A DNA stretch of 48,808 nt, from contig CAMPET010000037.1 of the NCBI GenBank assembly GCA_946803715.1, positions 335,814 through 384,621 of the forward strand. Direction: 5' to 3'. The position numbers and the translations under genes were made by a program. The notes below the pieces were generated by a model that was given only the letters and a program-made list of their open reading frames with translations, was not told the DNA's origin and made no database searches. Each line of letters starts with the position of its first letter. Position 1 is the stretch's first letter. The stretch comes from Beroe ovata. Its lineage: Eukaryota; Ctenophora; Nuda; Beroida; Beroidae. Shown piece by piece: positions 31,902 through 42,127 of the stretch.

Positions 31902-34541
31902 TCAAAAGTGACCCCTCTTTGAACGATCGTAACTTTTGGACCGAATGAGATAGATAGGAGATCGACCCAGCATTGGAAAGACGAAAGGTAGGGCTTTTCC
32001 AATATGCCCATAAAATGCGTTTTCTCGCGTTGAAACGACGTCATAATGACGTCACAAATAGTCTTACTTAAATTTTGCGATGGGAGAAAATAGGTGATTT
32101 TGAGATGTATTTTTCGACATGAAGCTTATGAGATAGCGGAAAACGGAGGACATATTAACGAAAGGAAATTTAATGTACTTTCCAGCCATATGGTCAAAGT
32201 TGATCTTACTCGTTAGCATCATTGAGATAATTGAGCTTAATTGAGACACTTTGACACAAAATTCACGCTATAAATTGGCGAATTTGTGCATGCTTATGTG
32301 AAAAAACGGGATCGATTAAGGACTCCATCTTCTGATGTATTGTTGATCATGGTACCGTAAACTTAAAAAATGACTCCTCTGAATTTTGCATATTTTCATA
32401 CTCAATTATGACGTCATAACGAGTAACGAGTAAGGCAAACTTTGCTATTGATATAACCTAGCATAATAAACAATTTTGACACTTTTTTTCTTGGACAAAG
32501 TCGGTTCCTTATAGATACTGATCAATGGCCAATTGATTAGCTCCATTCTGTTGAAAAGCTAATTTGTTGATGACCTAATTAAGGCGAATATCTCGTGATC
32601 TGAGGGAAGTAGAGATGAATTTCCGGTAGGTAAAGAGAAATTGGCTCGCGTAAAAGCAATTTGATAGGACCAGATTATAATTCGAATCCTTTGAAAAGCT
32701 AATTACTGCCTCATTAGGCTAATTAGGGTTGATATCTCCTCATCTAAAGCAGATAGACTTTTCATTCTAACGGGATATGATACCTGGGCTCTCAATACAG
32801 ACAATATGTGGTTGTACTTCATTTTCCGACTCGAATGGTTATTTGGATAGAAGGAATATCAAACTGGGAAAAGGGGCTATGTTATCCCGAGACCAAATAG
32901 GACTTGGTTGTGCCTCTTTATTCTTATTCTGCCTTATATTCGACAGACTGCCACCACACAAGGAACTGCTTCATAATAGTCAGGTAGATAGTTCTGATTT
33001 GTCAGCCCGAGACATATTATTAGTTAGAATGTCTTATTGAAAATTCTAACTAACAGGATTTCCGCCTGAGTGATATAAAAAGAGTGATATTTTTCCCAAA
33101 ACCAAATAAGATTTGGTTGCTCTTGTCCGCGGCACCTGGCGATCTTTATTCTAAACTCTATGATATGAAAAAGAACGCGGCATATTTGACAGACTGCCGC
33201 CACATCACGTGTAGAAACACAGCAGCTTTTTCTAGTGATGTGGCGGCAGTCTGTCAAATATGCCGCGTTCTTTTTCATATCATAGAGTTTAGAATAAAGA
33301 TCGCCAGGTGCCGCGGACAAGAGCAACCAAATCTTATTTGGTTTTGGGAAAAATATCACTCTTTTTATATCACTCAGGCGGAAATCCTGTTAGTTAGAAT
33401 TTTCAATAAGACATTCTAACTAATAATATGTCTCGGGCTGACAAATCAGAACTATCTACCTGACTATTATGAAGCAGTTCCTTGTGTGGTGGCAGTCTGT
33501 CGAATATAAGGCAGAATAAGAATAAAGAGGCACAACCAAGTCCTATTTGGTCTCGGGATAACATAGCCCCTTTTCCCAGTTTGATATTCCTTCTATCCAA
33601 ATAACCATTCGAGTCGGAAAATGAAGTACAACCACATATTGTCTGTATTGAGAGCCCAGGTATCATATCCCGTTAGAATGAAAAGTCTATCTGCTTTAGA
33701 TGAGGAGATATCAACCCTAATTAGCCTAATGAGGCAGTAATTAGCTTTTCAAAGGATTCGAATTATAATCTGGTCCTATCAAATTGCTTTTACGCGAGCC
33801 AATTTCTCTTTACCTACCGGAAATTCATCTCTACTTCCCTCAGATCACGAGATATTCGCCTTAATTAGGTCATCAACAAATTAGCTTTTCAACAGAATGG
33901 AGCTAATCAATTGGCCATTGATCAGTATCTATAAGGAACCGACTTTGTCCAAGAAAAAAAGTGTCAAAATTGTTTATTATGCTAGGTTATATCAATAGCA
34001 AAGTTTGCCTTACTCGTTACTCGTTATGACGTCATAATTGAGTATGAAAATATGCAAAATTCAGAGGAGTCATTTTTTAAGTTTACGGTACCATGATCAA
34101 CAATACATCAGAAGATGGAGTCCTTAATCGATCCCGTTTTTTCACATAAGCATGCACAAATTCGCCAATTTATAGCGTGAATTTTGTGTCAAAGTGTCTC
34201 AATTAAGCTCAATTATCTCAATGATGCTAACGAGTAAGATCAACTTTGACCATATGGCTGGAAAGTACATTAAATTTCCTTTCGTTAATATGTCCTCCGT
34301 TTTCCGCTATCTCATAAGCTTCATGTCGAAAAATACATCTCAAAATCACCTATTTTCTCCCATCGCAAAATTTAAGTAAGACTATTTGTGACGTCATTAT
34401 GACGTCGTTTCAACGCGAGAAAACGCATTTTATGGGCATATTGGAAAAGCCCTACCTTTCGTCTTTCCAATGCTGGGTCGATCTCCTATCTATCTCATTC
34501 GGTCCAAAAGTTACGATCGTTCAAAGAGGGGTCACTTTTGA
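31902..34541. mobile_element. 2.64-kb palindrome with a MITE at its centre
   Basis: Positions x and 66443-x are complementary along the whole segment (centre at 33221/33222). Arms are about 1.3 kb and the spacer is only the small MITE loop. The centre (33084-33359) is the foldback MITE also seen at 17706-17949. Flanking it, 32880-32970 and its mirror look like an older, degraded version of the same arm (ccaaatagga.ttggttg, ctttattct, gacagactgcc.cca). The right arm ends at the N at 34542, so the true right end is unknown. All ORFs here occur twice as mirror images and are not genes. Confidence 0.9.
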
Positions 34542-34542
34542 N

Positions 34543-34605
34543 ACACACACACACACACACACTGTATACACACACACATACACACATACACACTCACGCA
34601 CTCAC
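34543..34605. repeat. CA microsatellite
   Basis: An interrupted (CA)n run between the palindrome edge (N at 34542) and the donor of the SV2-like exon. Confidence 0.9.
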
Positions 34606-35047
34606 AAAGTATTATCTTTGGCCCCACTCTGTCAGCAAGGAGGATGCTGAGCATATTACCAGGAAGAGAGGAAATGGCCACGTACAAACTCTCCTTGTAG
34701 ACCTGATCAGGGGGCATTATCTGGCCCTGATCCGTGCTGTGAGAACTGATATACTCTGGCAGCCACATCATAAATCCGTAATACCTGAAAACCAGGGTAT
34801 ATCAGTCAATCAGTCATCATACACATGTCATCAGTCAGAATAAACATGTCATCACTAACCCAAAGTGAACTGGCAGGATTACAGCTATGAGCAGGAGTGT
34901 GGTCTTCAGAAGTGGACGATAGAACAGATCAATCATTCCCTTCATAAAACTCCATATCACTCCGAATATTTGCCAGGAGTTTTCCACGCCTGTCTGCGGT
35001 GTGCTACTTTCGTCCTCTAGCAGTCGCCGAAGTACCGACATTTCCAT
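34606..35047 (-). CDS. SV2/SVOP-like MFS transporter, two internal exons
   Basis: Exons 34860-35047 (phase 0 to 2) and 34606-34784 (phase 2 to 1). Together they give a hydrophilic loop (LRRLLEDESSTP), a segment before the helix (FYRPLLKTTLLLI), TM7 (TLLLIAVILPVHF), the motif FGYYGFMMWLPEYI, a luminal-type loop, then VYKESLYVAISSLPGN and SILLADRVGP. In SV2/SVOP-like carriers TM7 begins the second half of a 12-helix major facilitator, and DRVGPK corresponds to the conserved MFS D-R-x-G-R/K loop. The first half should be 5' (higher coordinates), possibly in the sequence gap. The 3' part is cut off by the palindrome insertion and the N at 34542. The exons do not match the phase of exons at 38.4 kb, so this is a separate gene on the same strand or a misplaced contig. 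Confidence 0.75.
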
Positions 35048-35130
35048 CTGAAAATAGGGAATTTCACAAAACTTATAAGGATAGAGGTTATAGAGGTGTC
35101 CAGCAAAAGGATATTTGGTACTTCGGAGTC

Positions 35131-36077
35131 ACAGGTGGAGTCAGGGGTGGAGTCAGGGTGGAGTCAGGGGTGGAGTCAGGGTGGAGTAAGGGTGGNNNNN
35201 NNNNNNNNNNNNNNNNNNNNNNNNNNNNNNNNNNNNNNNNNNNNNNNNNNNNNNNNNNNNNNNNNNNNNNNNNNNNNNNNNNNNNNNNNNNNNNNNNNNN
35301 NNNNNNNNNNNNNNNNNNNNNNNNNNNNNNNNNNNNNNNNNNNNNNNNNNNNNNNNNNNNNNNNNNNNNNNNNNNNNNNNNNNNNNNNNNNNNNNNNNNN
35401 NNNNNNNNNNNNNNNNNNNNNNNNNNNNNNNNNNNNNNNNNNNNNNNNNNNNNNNNNNNNNNNNNNNNNNNNNNNNNNNNNNNNNNNNNNNNNNNNNNNN
35501 NNNNNNNNNNNNNNNNNNNNNNNNNNNNNNNNNNNNNNNNNNNNNNNNNNNNNNNNNNNNNNNNNNNNNNNNNNNNNNNNNNNNNNNNNNNNNNNNNNNN
35601 NNNNNNNNNNNNNNNNNNNNNNNNNNNNNNNNNNNNNNNNNNNNNNNNNNNNNNNNNNNNNNNNNNNNNNNNNNNNNNNNNNNNNNNNNNNNNNNNNNNN
35701 NNNNNNNNNNNNNNNNNNNNNNNNNNNNNNNNNNNNNNNNNNNNNNNNNNNNNNNNNNNNNNNNNNNNNNNNNNNNNNNNNNNNNNNNNNNNNNNNNNNN
35801 NNNNNNNNNNNNNNNNNNNNNNNNNNNNNNNNNNNNNNNNNNNNNNNNNNNNNNNNNNNNNNNNNNNNNNNNNNNNNNNNNNNNNNNNNNNNNNNNNNNN
35901 NNNNNNNNNNNNNNNNNNNNNNNNNNNNNNNNNNNNNNNNNNNNNNNNNNNNNNNNNNNNNNNNNNNNNNNNNNNNNNNNNNNNNNNNNNNNNNNNNNNN
36001 NNNNNNNNNNNNNNNNNNNNNNNNNNNNNNNNNNNNNNNNNNNNNNNNNNNNNNNNNNNNNNNNNNNNNNNNNNNNN
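35131..36077. other. ggggtggagtca minisatellite and 882-base assembly gap
   Basis: Bases 35131-35195 are a short array of (a)ggtggagtcagg units leading directly into the gap of N at 35196-36077. Nothing can be said about the gap. Confidence 0.95.
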
Positions 36078-36461
36078 AGCAGAGCCGAGGGTGAATCGAA
36101 TGTGTACAACATTTTACACAATGGTCGACTGATAAAGAAGCACGCAGACCAGATTCTAGACAGACAACAACCTCTCATCGATCTGAAGTCAGGTATACAG
36201 GAGAGTGTGATTAGTGAGAATTGTCTGAGTGAGAGTGTGCAAAGTGAAAGTCAGCAGTCGAGTAGTGTTGTCACAGAACCAGCTAAGATTGATATTGTTA
36301 GTGAGATCGACAGTGACAGAGCCGATACTGTTATCTCTGACAGTAATGTATCTAGTGATGCAGTAGGAACTAGTGATGTACCTAGTATTGTAGAATCTAG
36401 TACTGTACCCAGTAATGTAGAAGCTAGTCCTGTACCGAGAATTGAGAAATCTACCGATTAG
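36078..36461 (+). mobile_element. Ty3/gypsy-type pol C-terminal fragment
   Basis: The frame is open from the gap to TAG 36459-36461. It starts EGESNVYNILHNGRLIKKHA followed by DQILDRQ. This matches the tail of many Ty3/gypsy integrases (a chromo-like YxV strand, then a K/R-R/K-H-x-D-Q-I/L motif). It is followed by an acidic Ser/Val-rich tail (about 90 residues) of low complexity. The upstream protease, RT and integrase would be in the gap. The following sequence may be part of an LTR, but I cannot define it. Confidence 0.6.
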
Positions 36462-38394
36462 GCCAGGGAAATAGCACCCAAAATTATCGATTCAGGGAAC
36501 TAATTCCCAAAAAGCCAATTCCACTTCCATGGTACTCGTTTAGGTCGCCAGAAACACCTCCTAAGTTTGTCGCGGTCTACGAGGTGGAGAAATACTATTT
36601 TTGGGCCACGCCCATGCGGACCGTGGGAAAATTCTCAATTTTCCTCAGGAAAGGAGTTAGGAAGCAACTGAGGGCACTAAAATGTGCAGGATCAACGCAT
36701 TAGTGGGGGTAGAACTCATCAGGAACACGGCATCTCTTTTCTATCTCGAGATATCGGCCACGCCCCATTTTTTCGTACGCGAGCGTTGGAAAATTTGAAA
36801 TTCCGGAAAACTCGGAAAATATCTGTCATGTAAGGTATCAAACGGAAGGTCTCAATGGCAGGAATGGTTAAAAACAACTGCAACGCATTTCTAGGCAGCA
36901 CTGGGACTCTAGAAACTCTAAACAAGGCATTTATCAAATTTGGGCCGACGATCTCATTACATGCCTTTACCCAACAAAATTGAGATTTTGTTCAGATTAT
37001 GTCCTTCCAATTCCATGACTTATTCTAAACATATGGTTTGTAGGAGAGAAAGTTATAACTAGAGAGAAAGCAAGAGCAAGAAAATTTTCTGACACAAATG
37101 GAACGTACATACGTAGTAGGTACCTACTATCTATGTCAAACGCAAGTCAAGAGTGCCTATATGATAGCCTATTCTTTTATTGATTTGAGCTTTGTACCTT
37201 CAATGATTAATGGTTATCCATACTAATTGTAAAAATACAACATCAGCATTCAGCACTGAGGCTAAACTATTGTGGCTGAACTACAGTAATGGTGATACTG
37301 TGAAGAAGTGACACTGCACTTGTGGCCATGCAATGTAGGTAGTAGGTACTACAGTACAGCTTTACCTTTTGTTATTATGGGGGATGCAAAAGATTGCATG
37401 CATTTTAAATAGCACACATATTCTATAGGCATGTGTTTTCCCTGCCCAGAGCCCACTTCCATGTTCCTCGTTTCTCAGTTATGACAATTCATCAAGGTCC
37501 GCTCTGTAGAATATGGTACCTTATTCGGACCCACTACTGAGTCTCTATTGAACCACTGGAGAAAACTTCCTGGCCCCCTTACTAAATATTGGCAGAATAG
37601 GTAGCATTAAAACATTTGCCACTTGTCAAAGTCCATTACTAGTTCACTGACAGTCGATATACCCTATAAATGCTGCCTATGTGGTCAGCATGGTTTCAGT
37701 GTGTTATCATATGAGGTCACTGGTCAGTAGAGGACACCAGGGGATAATTGATATTCTTTAACACTTATTACCCATTTTGTATCTTCGCAATAGATATGCC
37801 GCAACGTTATGAATAATGGACCTTTTTCTGACCCACTTCTGACTTCTTTCCGACCCCCACTGGTCGATCACTGCTTGACCTGTACAAACCTCATTTTACC
37901 CCTATCTGGCCACTTTCTGACTTTCTGACTTATCACCCGAATCCCTTCACTGAGCACTTGGCCAGTAATTAGGAGTCAGAGAAGAGAACAGAATGAATAT
38001 CAAGAAGGGACATATTGGTACCTCCAATTTTGATAAATTTCTTGTCTAGGGTCCCAGTGCTGCCCAGAAATGCGTTGCAGTTGTTTTTATCGANTGTGTG
38101 TGTGTGTGTGTTCGTGTGTGTGGTAGTGTGTGTGGTTGTGTGTGCGGTTGTATGTCATAGTTGCGACCTGGGGCTCCTTCACGGAACACTTAGGAATTCC
38201 TATTCCGCTCTTCTAACTTCCAACTTAGAAATTCTTAGTGCCCTCCAAAGTGTTCAAAAAGAAGCTCCAGATTATAAAATTGGTCATCATAATTTAATAC
38301 TTTCAAAGTTACGGAAAAAAACACTTCTGCCGGATTTGTACCTCTGATAGAATCTGGTAGTGAACACCGTGAATCAATCCTTTCCTCAGATTCC
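36462..38394. repeat. Non-coding, inverted repeat pair and GT microsatellite
   Basis: Bases 36864-36940 and 38023-38093 are inverted copies (aacaactgcaacgcatttct; gcagcactggga). The right copy ends exactly at the N at 38094, followed by a (GT)n run to about 38150. Bases 37100-37135 contain a taggtacctac palindrome. No exons recognised. Confidence 0.6.
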
Positions 38395-38397
38395 CAC

Positions 38398-39050
38398 CTT
38401 CTGTGGTTATGGTTGGTACTACCTTGGCTCCTGGAATACAAGAAAATTCAGAAAATTCAGAATACTATTACTTTACTCCTACCTTTTATGTATGGGGCTA
38501 TGTATGAGAATTGAATTCGACTATACAGTAAAGAAACAGATTCCTAATGCAATACCGTTTACAGAAGTTTCAGAAGCCAGGATGGGAGCGTTATTTACAG
38601 GATCACCCGATCCTTTAAACCACTCGTTATTGGCGATGTAGTAAGGTTTTCCTGCGAATAGGTAGTTCCAGTATAATGGAGAAGAGGGGAACTGTGTTTT
38701 GGGGATTTGGGAATAGATTGAAGACTGGAATAGAGATAGGGAATAGAGTGTCTTAGGGAAGTAAGGTGGATTTGATGAGTTGCCCAATATTGGTTAAGTG
38801 AGATAATGAAAAACTATCCAAACTAATCTTTGAGTCCCTTTATATTAATTTAGAACTTTACTTTTCCACCCCAAAAAAATTAATGGTCCCCTACCTGTAA
38901 TAAGGCTCATATTCGACTCCATATCCATCCACTGTCTGATCACATTGAATGTTAGGTCAGGTTTCACCCCAAATACAATGTACACGATGTTCTTGAGGTG
39001 GCCGAGGAACTTGTACATTTCACACGTGTTGTTACACCAGTTAACGAAAT
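38398..39050 (-). CDS. Three phase-matched exons, probably 5' part of the Ig/propeller gene
   Basis: Exons 38895-39050, 38556-38651 and 38398-38430, each with AG/GT borders and phase 1 junctions. Content: DFVNWCNNTCEMYKFLGHLK with two Cys and an N-glycosylation sequon, VIRQWMDMESNMSLIT, then YYIANNEWFKGSGDPVNN and AKVVPTITTE. No known domain recognised. The last exon ends in phase 1, and the next exon that fits on this strand is the first Ig exon at 31447 (joining at a GAC codon). I therefore infer one gene about 10.6 kb long whose intron holds the transporter exons and the repeats. The 33-base exon at 38398-38430 is the weakest of the three. The gene continues upstream, because 39050 is an acceptor. 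Confidence 0.5.
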
Positions 39051-39234
39051 CTGGGCGAGAATATACTTTGGGCGAGAATATATTTTGTGTTACTTGAATG
39101 AAAATTTGTTTACTTGGTTATTATGGTCGGAAATGAATATTTTTCTTTTCTGGAGAATAAAGATTGTCAATTTGGGTTTATGTCAATAAACCGAAACATG
39201 TTCCAAAAAATGCAACGTAGCAGTTCAAATAACG

Positions 39235-39474
39235 ATGCTGAAAGGCGGAATGAAATCAAAATTCCGAAATAGCTACTTGTTCGATGATGTCGATCGAATA
39301 ATAATCCTGAAATCTCTGGGGGATTTGGCCAAGGTGAGAAGGTATTGTTCACTTAATATCGAATTATGACAGTTAGGTATAGGAAAGTTGCGTTCCATAT
39401 TTACTTCTCGAATACAACACTTGATGCGTGAATCTTTCCAATTGAATGATGCTGAAAATTTGCAACAGCTGCAG
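39235..39474 (+). CDS. Unrecognised two-exon fragment with a 39-base intron
   Basis: ATG 39235 (MLKGGMKSKFRNSYLFDD) to 39333 (donor aag|gtgaga), then 39373-39474 (LGIGKLRSIFTSRIQHL, then ESFQLNDAENLQQLQ; donor cag|gtaaaa). Both exons are phase 0. The intron would be 39 bases and contains an in-frame TGA, so it must be removed for the frame to continue. The protein is charged and helical. No family recognised. Downstream exons would be beyond the minisatellite and the N at 39884 and are not found. Confidence 0.45.
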
Positions 39475-39599
39475 GTAAAATGTGCAACAGCGCATAGCTA
39501 TTTTTGGCTGATGTGGGAAAGTATACTTCTGCTTACGATTGACGTACAGACCTTCTTTTTTTCGCTGAGGAGTCACGGGTTCAAACTTGAAGTATAACA

Positions 39600-39883
39600 T
39601 ACTGTATGACACATTCATTATAGGTTATCACATCATGACACATTCATCATGACACATGCATCATGACACATTGTGACACATTGACACATTCATCATGACA
39701 CATTAACACATTCATCATGTCACATCATGACACATTCACCATGACACATTCATCATGACACATCATGACACATTCACCATGACACATTAACACATTCATC
39801 ATGACACATTAACACATTCATCATGACACATTAACACATTCATCATCACACATTGTGACACATGCATCATGACACATGCATCG
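39600..39883. repeat. Minisatellite gacacattcatcat
   Basis: Over a dozen units of 14-20 bases built from catcatgacacatt. It ends at the N at 39884. Confidence 0.92.
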
Positions 39884-39884
39884 N

Positions 39885-40275
39885 ATCGTCTGCAAAAATC
39901 TTACACACACTTTTTATACTGTTTGGAAGATCATTTATAAACAGTAAAAATAGTAAAGGCCCAATCACGGATCCTTGAGGGACTGCTGATTTAACGTTCT
40001 TGGCCACTGAATAATTACGTCTAACAACTGTTTTAATAGTTCTATTATGTAAGAAGTCTCATATTATTGATAATGTATTACCACTTATACCAATATTTTC
40101 TAGTTTTTCGAGAAGCCTATAGTGTGGCACAGAGTCAAAGGCTTTCATGAAGTCAAAATACAATAAATCTACTGGTAGTCCCAGATCAAGTAAATCAAGA
40201 ATAGAGTCAATTGTTTCTAACAATGTGTTGCCTTCGGCGTCCATTGGGCGACTATTATCGCAAGCAGCTTTAAGA
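39885..40275 (-). mobile_element. Non-LTR retrotransposon reverse-transcriptase fragment
   Basis: On the minus strand: AACDNSRPMDAEGNTLLETI, then LPVDLLYFDFMKAFDSVPH (RT block 3-4), then after one stop DFLHNRTIKTVVRRN, AVPQGSVIGPLLFLLFINDL (block 5) and KIFADD (start of the YADD/FADD catalytic block). This is the order in CR1/Jockey-like LINEs. One TGA replaces the usual Trp before the FLxNR motif, and both ends are truncated, so it is dead. It is cut at the N at 39884 within the catalytic block. Confidence 0.88.
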
Positions 40276-40429
40276 ATTCATAACTTTTTGAAAAAACGTG
40301 TCATTATGTTGCACACGCAGTTACAATATTTGTATCCAATTTTGCCGGAAAGATTATCAACAAATAACATTTGTCCATTCGGCAAGATTTTTGTTGCCTG
40401 GCGATGCTAGGCCCAGCTGACGCGAGCCG

Positions 40430-41220
40430 CGATTGTCAGATGTTACCTGACCTGTTTCTCGCGCGCCTTCATCGAAGGCCGAAACCTGTTTCGGCCTTCG
40501 ATGAAGGCGCGCGCGCCGCGCGCGAGAAACTGAGGTCAGATGAAATCTGACAAAGCCGCGAAGCGGCGAGCGCCAGCTGTCTGAGAATAATTTGCCGCGC
40601 GCGCGCGCAATGAAATTCTCGACAGGGGCTATCATCGACAGCCAAGATTTTTGTTCTGCAGCTGTGCCGCGCTTGCTCATGTGCGACGCGGACGTTGTCT
40701 GGCGATGCTAGACCGCTGATGCAAGCCGCGACAAGTTGCCGGATGTTATTTGTCCACTGTTTCTTGCGCGCGGCGCGCGCGCCTTCATCGAAGGCCTGTT
40801 TCGGCCTTCGATGAAGGCACGCGCCGCGCGCAAGAAACAGTGGACATATAACATCCGGCAAGCGACAAGTTAAGAAGTTCGCGCCGCGCAGTGCGCACGC
40901 GCAATTACCGAAATTCTTGATAAGTATAAGGTCTATTATCGATTGACAAATAAAACTCAACTCAATAACTATGAACTAAATTCCGAATGATATGCGCGCC
41001 GCGCTGCACATGCAGCTGCATTTAATAAAGAATGCGCGGTGAAGTCCAAAAGTCAAAGCTTATCGGGATGCGAATGCTGGATTTGATTTGTCGATTGTTC
41101 ATGTTTCATGCGCGTGCGACGCGCGCGTTTCCATCACGTTTCGGCCTTCGACGCAATGAAGCATGAAGGCGCGCGCCGCGCGCAAAAAACAGTGGACAAA
41201 TAACATCCGGCAATTGCATG
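40430..41220. mobile_element. Cluster of GC-rich foldback elements
   Basis: Three related foldbacks at about 40430-40560, 40720-40870 and 41100-41220. Each has the stem ttcatcgaaggcc ... ggccttcgatgaa flanked by gcgcgcg tracts and an outer arm (gcgcgagaaac...). The outer-arm sequence is also present at 5935-6090. Between the copies lie further fragments of the same ends (ttgtctggcgatgctagacc). Non-coding, probably MITE-like. Confidence 0.8.
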
Positions 41221-41630
41221 TCAAAGCCAAAGCAAAATAACATATCTGGCAGCAAAAAATCGAATTTCTCCTGCAGGGTAATTGCTGGATATATCATTAT
41301 CAGATCATAAATACTTTTTGGAAACTTTTAACTTATACATTAGATCATTTTCTGTTCCTTTATCTGATCATAATCCTACTTGTCTATCTAAACTGTAAAA
41401 TCAGAATTGATCATTTTTGCTATCATAGAGATTCTACATCTGTTTTCTGTGCCAGGATCTGTATGTCTTAAGCATCATATTAGTAAGTCAAGATTATCCC
41501 TGTTGGCAGTAATCTGTTATGGGAAAATATCAGCATTCATTATCATTCTTTTTTACTCAGTAAGTGGCTTAAACTTTCTCTGATGGAGACAAATAGATTA
41601 TTTCTTCTCTTGAAGTATGTTTATTTTTAG
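41221..41630. other. Flank 5' of kinase exon
   Basis: AT-rich, no repeats of note. Probably the intron or 5' flank of the kinase gene. Confidence 0.4.
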
Positions 41631-42127
41631 GACCACTATGCTATTATGTCAAAAGACCGCCAGTATGAAGGCGTCAAAACATTGAAGTGCATCGGTCGAT
41701 ATGGACTCTGTAACAAGACCCTTGGTAAGGGCAATTTTGCCAGGGTTGAGCTTGCAGCCCACACTCTCATCAATAACAAGGTTGGTTAACTCTTTTGAGG
41801 AAAGATCAATCCATGCTATGATTGACTTGAAATAAGGGTTCAGTAGCAAAGCCAATGAGGTTATAATGCTCTATGATTCATAACATGTTACAGTAGGTAA
41901 CATTTATCCAGCTCATACTGACTTCCTTACAGTTCTCAGTTCAATTTCTCAAGTTCATTTGATCTACATGATCTCTTTATCAAAGATTTTTTCAACAGGT
42001 AGCAGTGAAAATCATTGACATGAACAACATAAAAGATGATTATGTTAGGAGGAATCTATTCCGAGAAGCAAGGCTATTGAGAAGACTTTCTCATCCCAAT
42101 ATTATCAAACTCTTTGAGACTATAAAG
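41631..42127 (+). CDS. SNF1/AMPK-related protein kinase, N-terminal two exons
   Basis: Exons 41631-41780 and 41999-42127, phase 0, 93 residues. Seen: a short N-terminus (ATG at 41646 in frame), GRYGLCNKTLGKGNFARVEL with the Gly-rich loop GKGNFARV, then VAVKIIDMNN with the ATP-binding Lys, FREARLLRRLSHPNIIKLF with the alpha-C Glu, and the SHPNIIKL strand. The pattern is that of the CAMK/SNF1-related group (SIK, MARK, NIM1, HUNK). The DDYVRRNLFREA stretch is closest in style to HUNK, but I do not assign it. The remaining kinase lobes (HRD, DFG) are not found up to the window end, so either the gene has very long introns or it is broken. Confidence 0.82.

Noticed and set aside
33024-33419. Two 111-codon ORFs on opposite strands
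   Set aside because: They are mirror images produced by the palindrome, with nearly the same translation on both strands. The same holds for 32777-33040/33403-33666 and 32064-32249/34194-34379.
34999-36178. Long ORFs of 330-377 codons
   Set aside because: They are open only because the gap of N has no stops. Only the part after 36077 on the plus strand is meaningful (gypsy tail).
38015-38347. 110-codon plus-strand ORF
   Set aside because: Runs through an inverted repeat, an N and a GT microsatellite.
39540-39600. tRNA gene suggested by gggttcaaac
   Set aside because: No A-box or cloverleaf could be drawn around it.
40480-40510. Bacterial-type rho-independent terminator
   Set aside because: The hairpin has no U-tract and lies in a family of GC-rich foldbacks in an animal genome.
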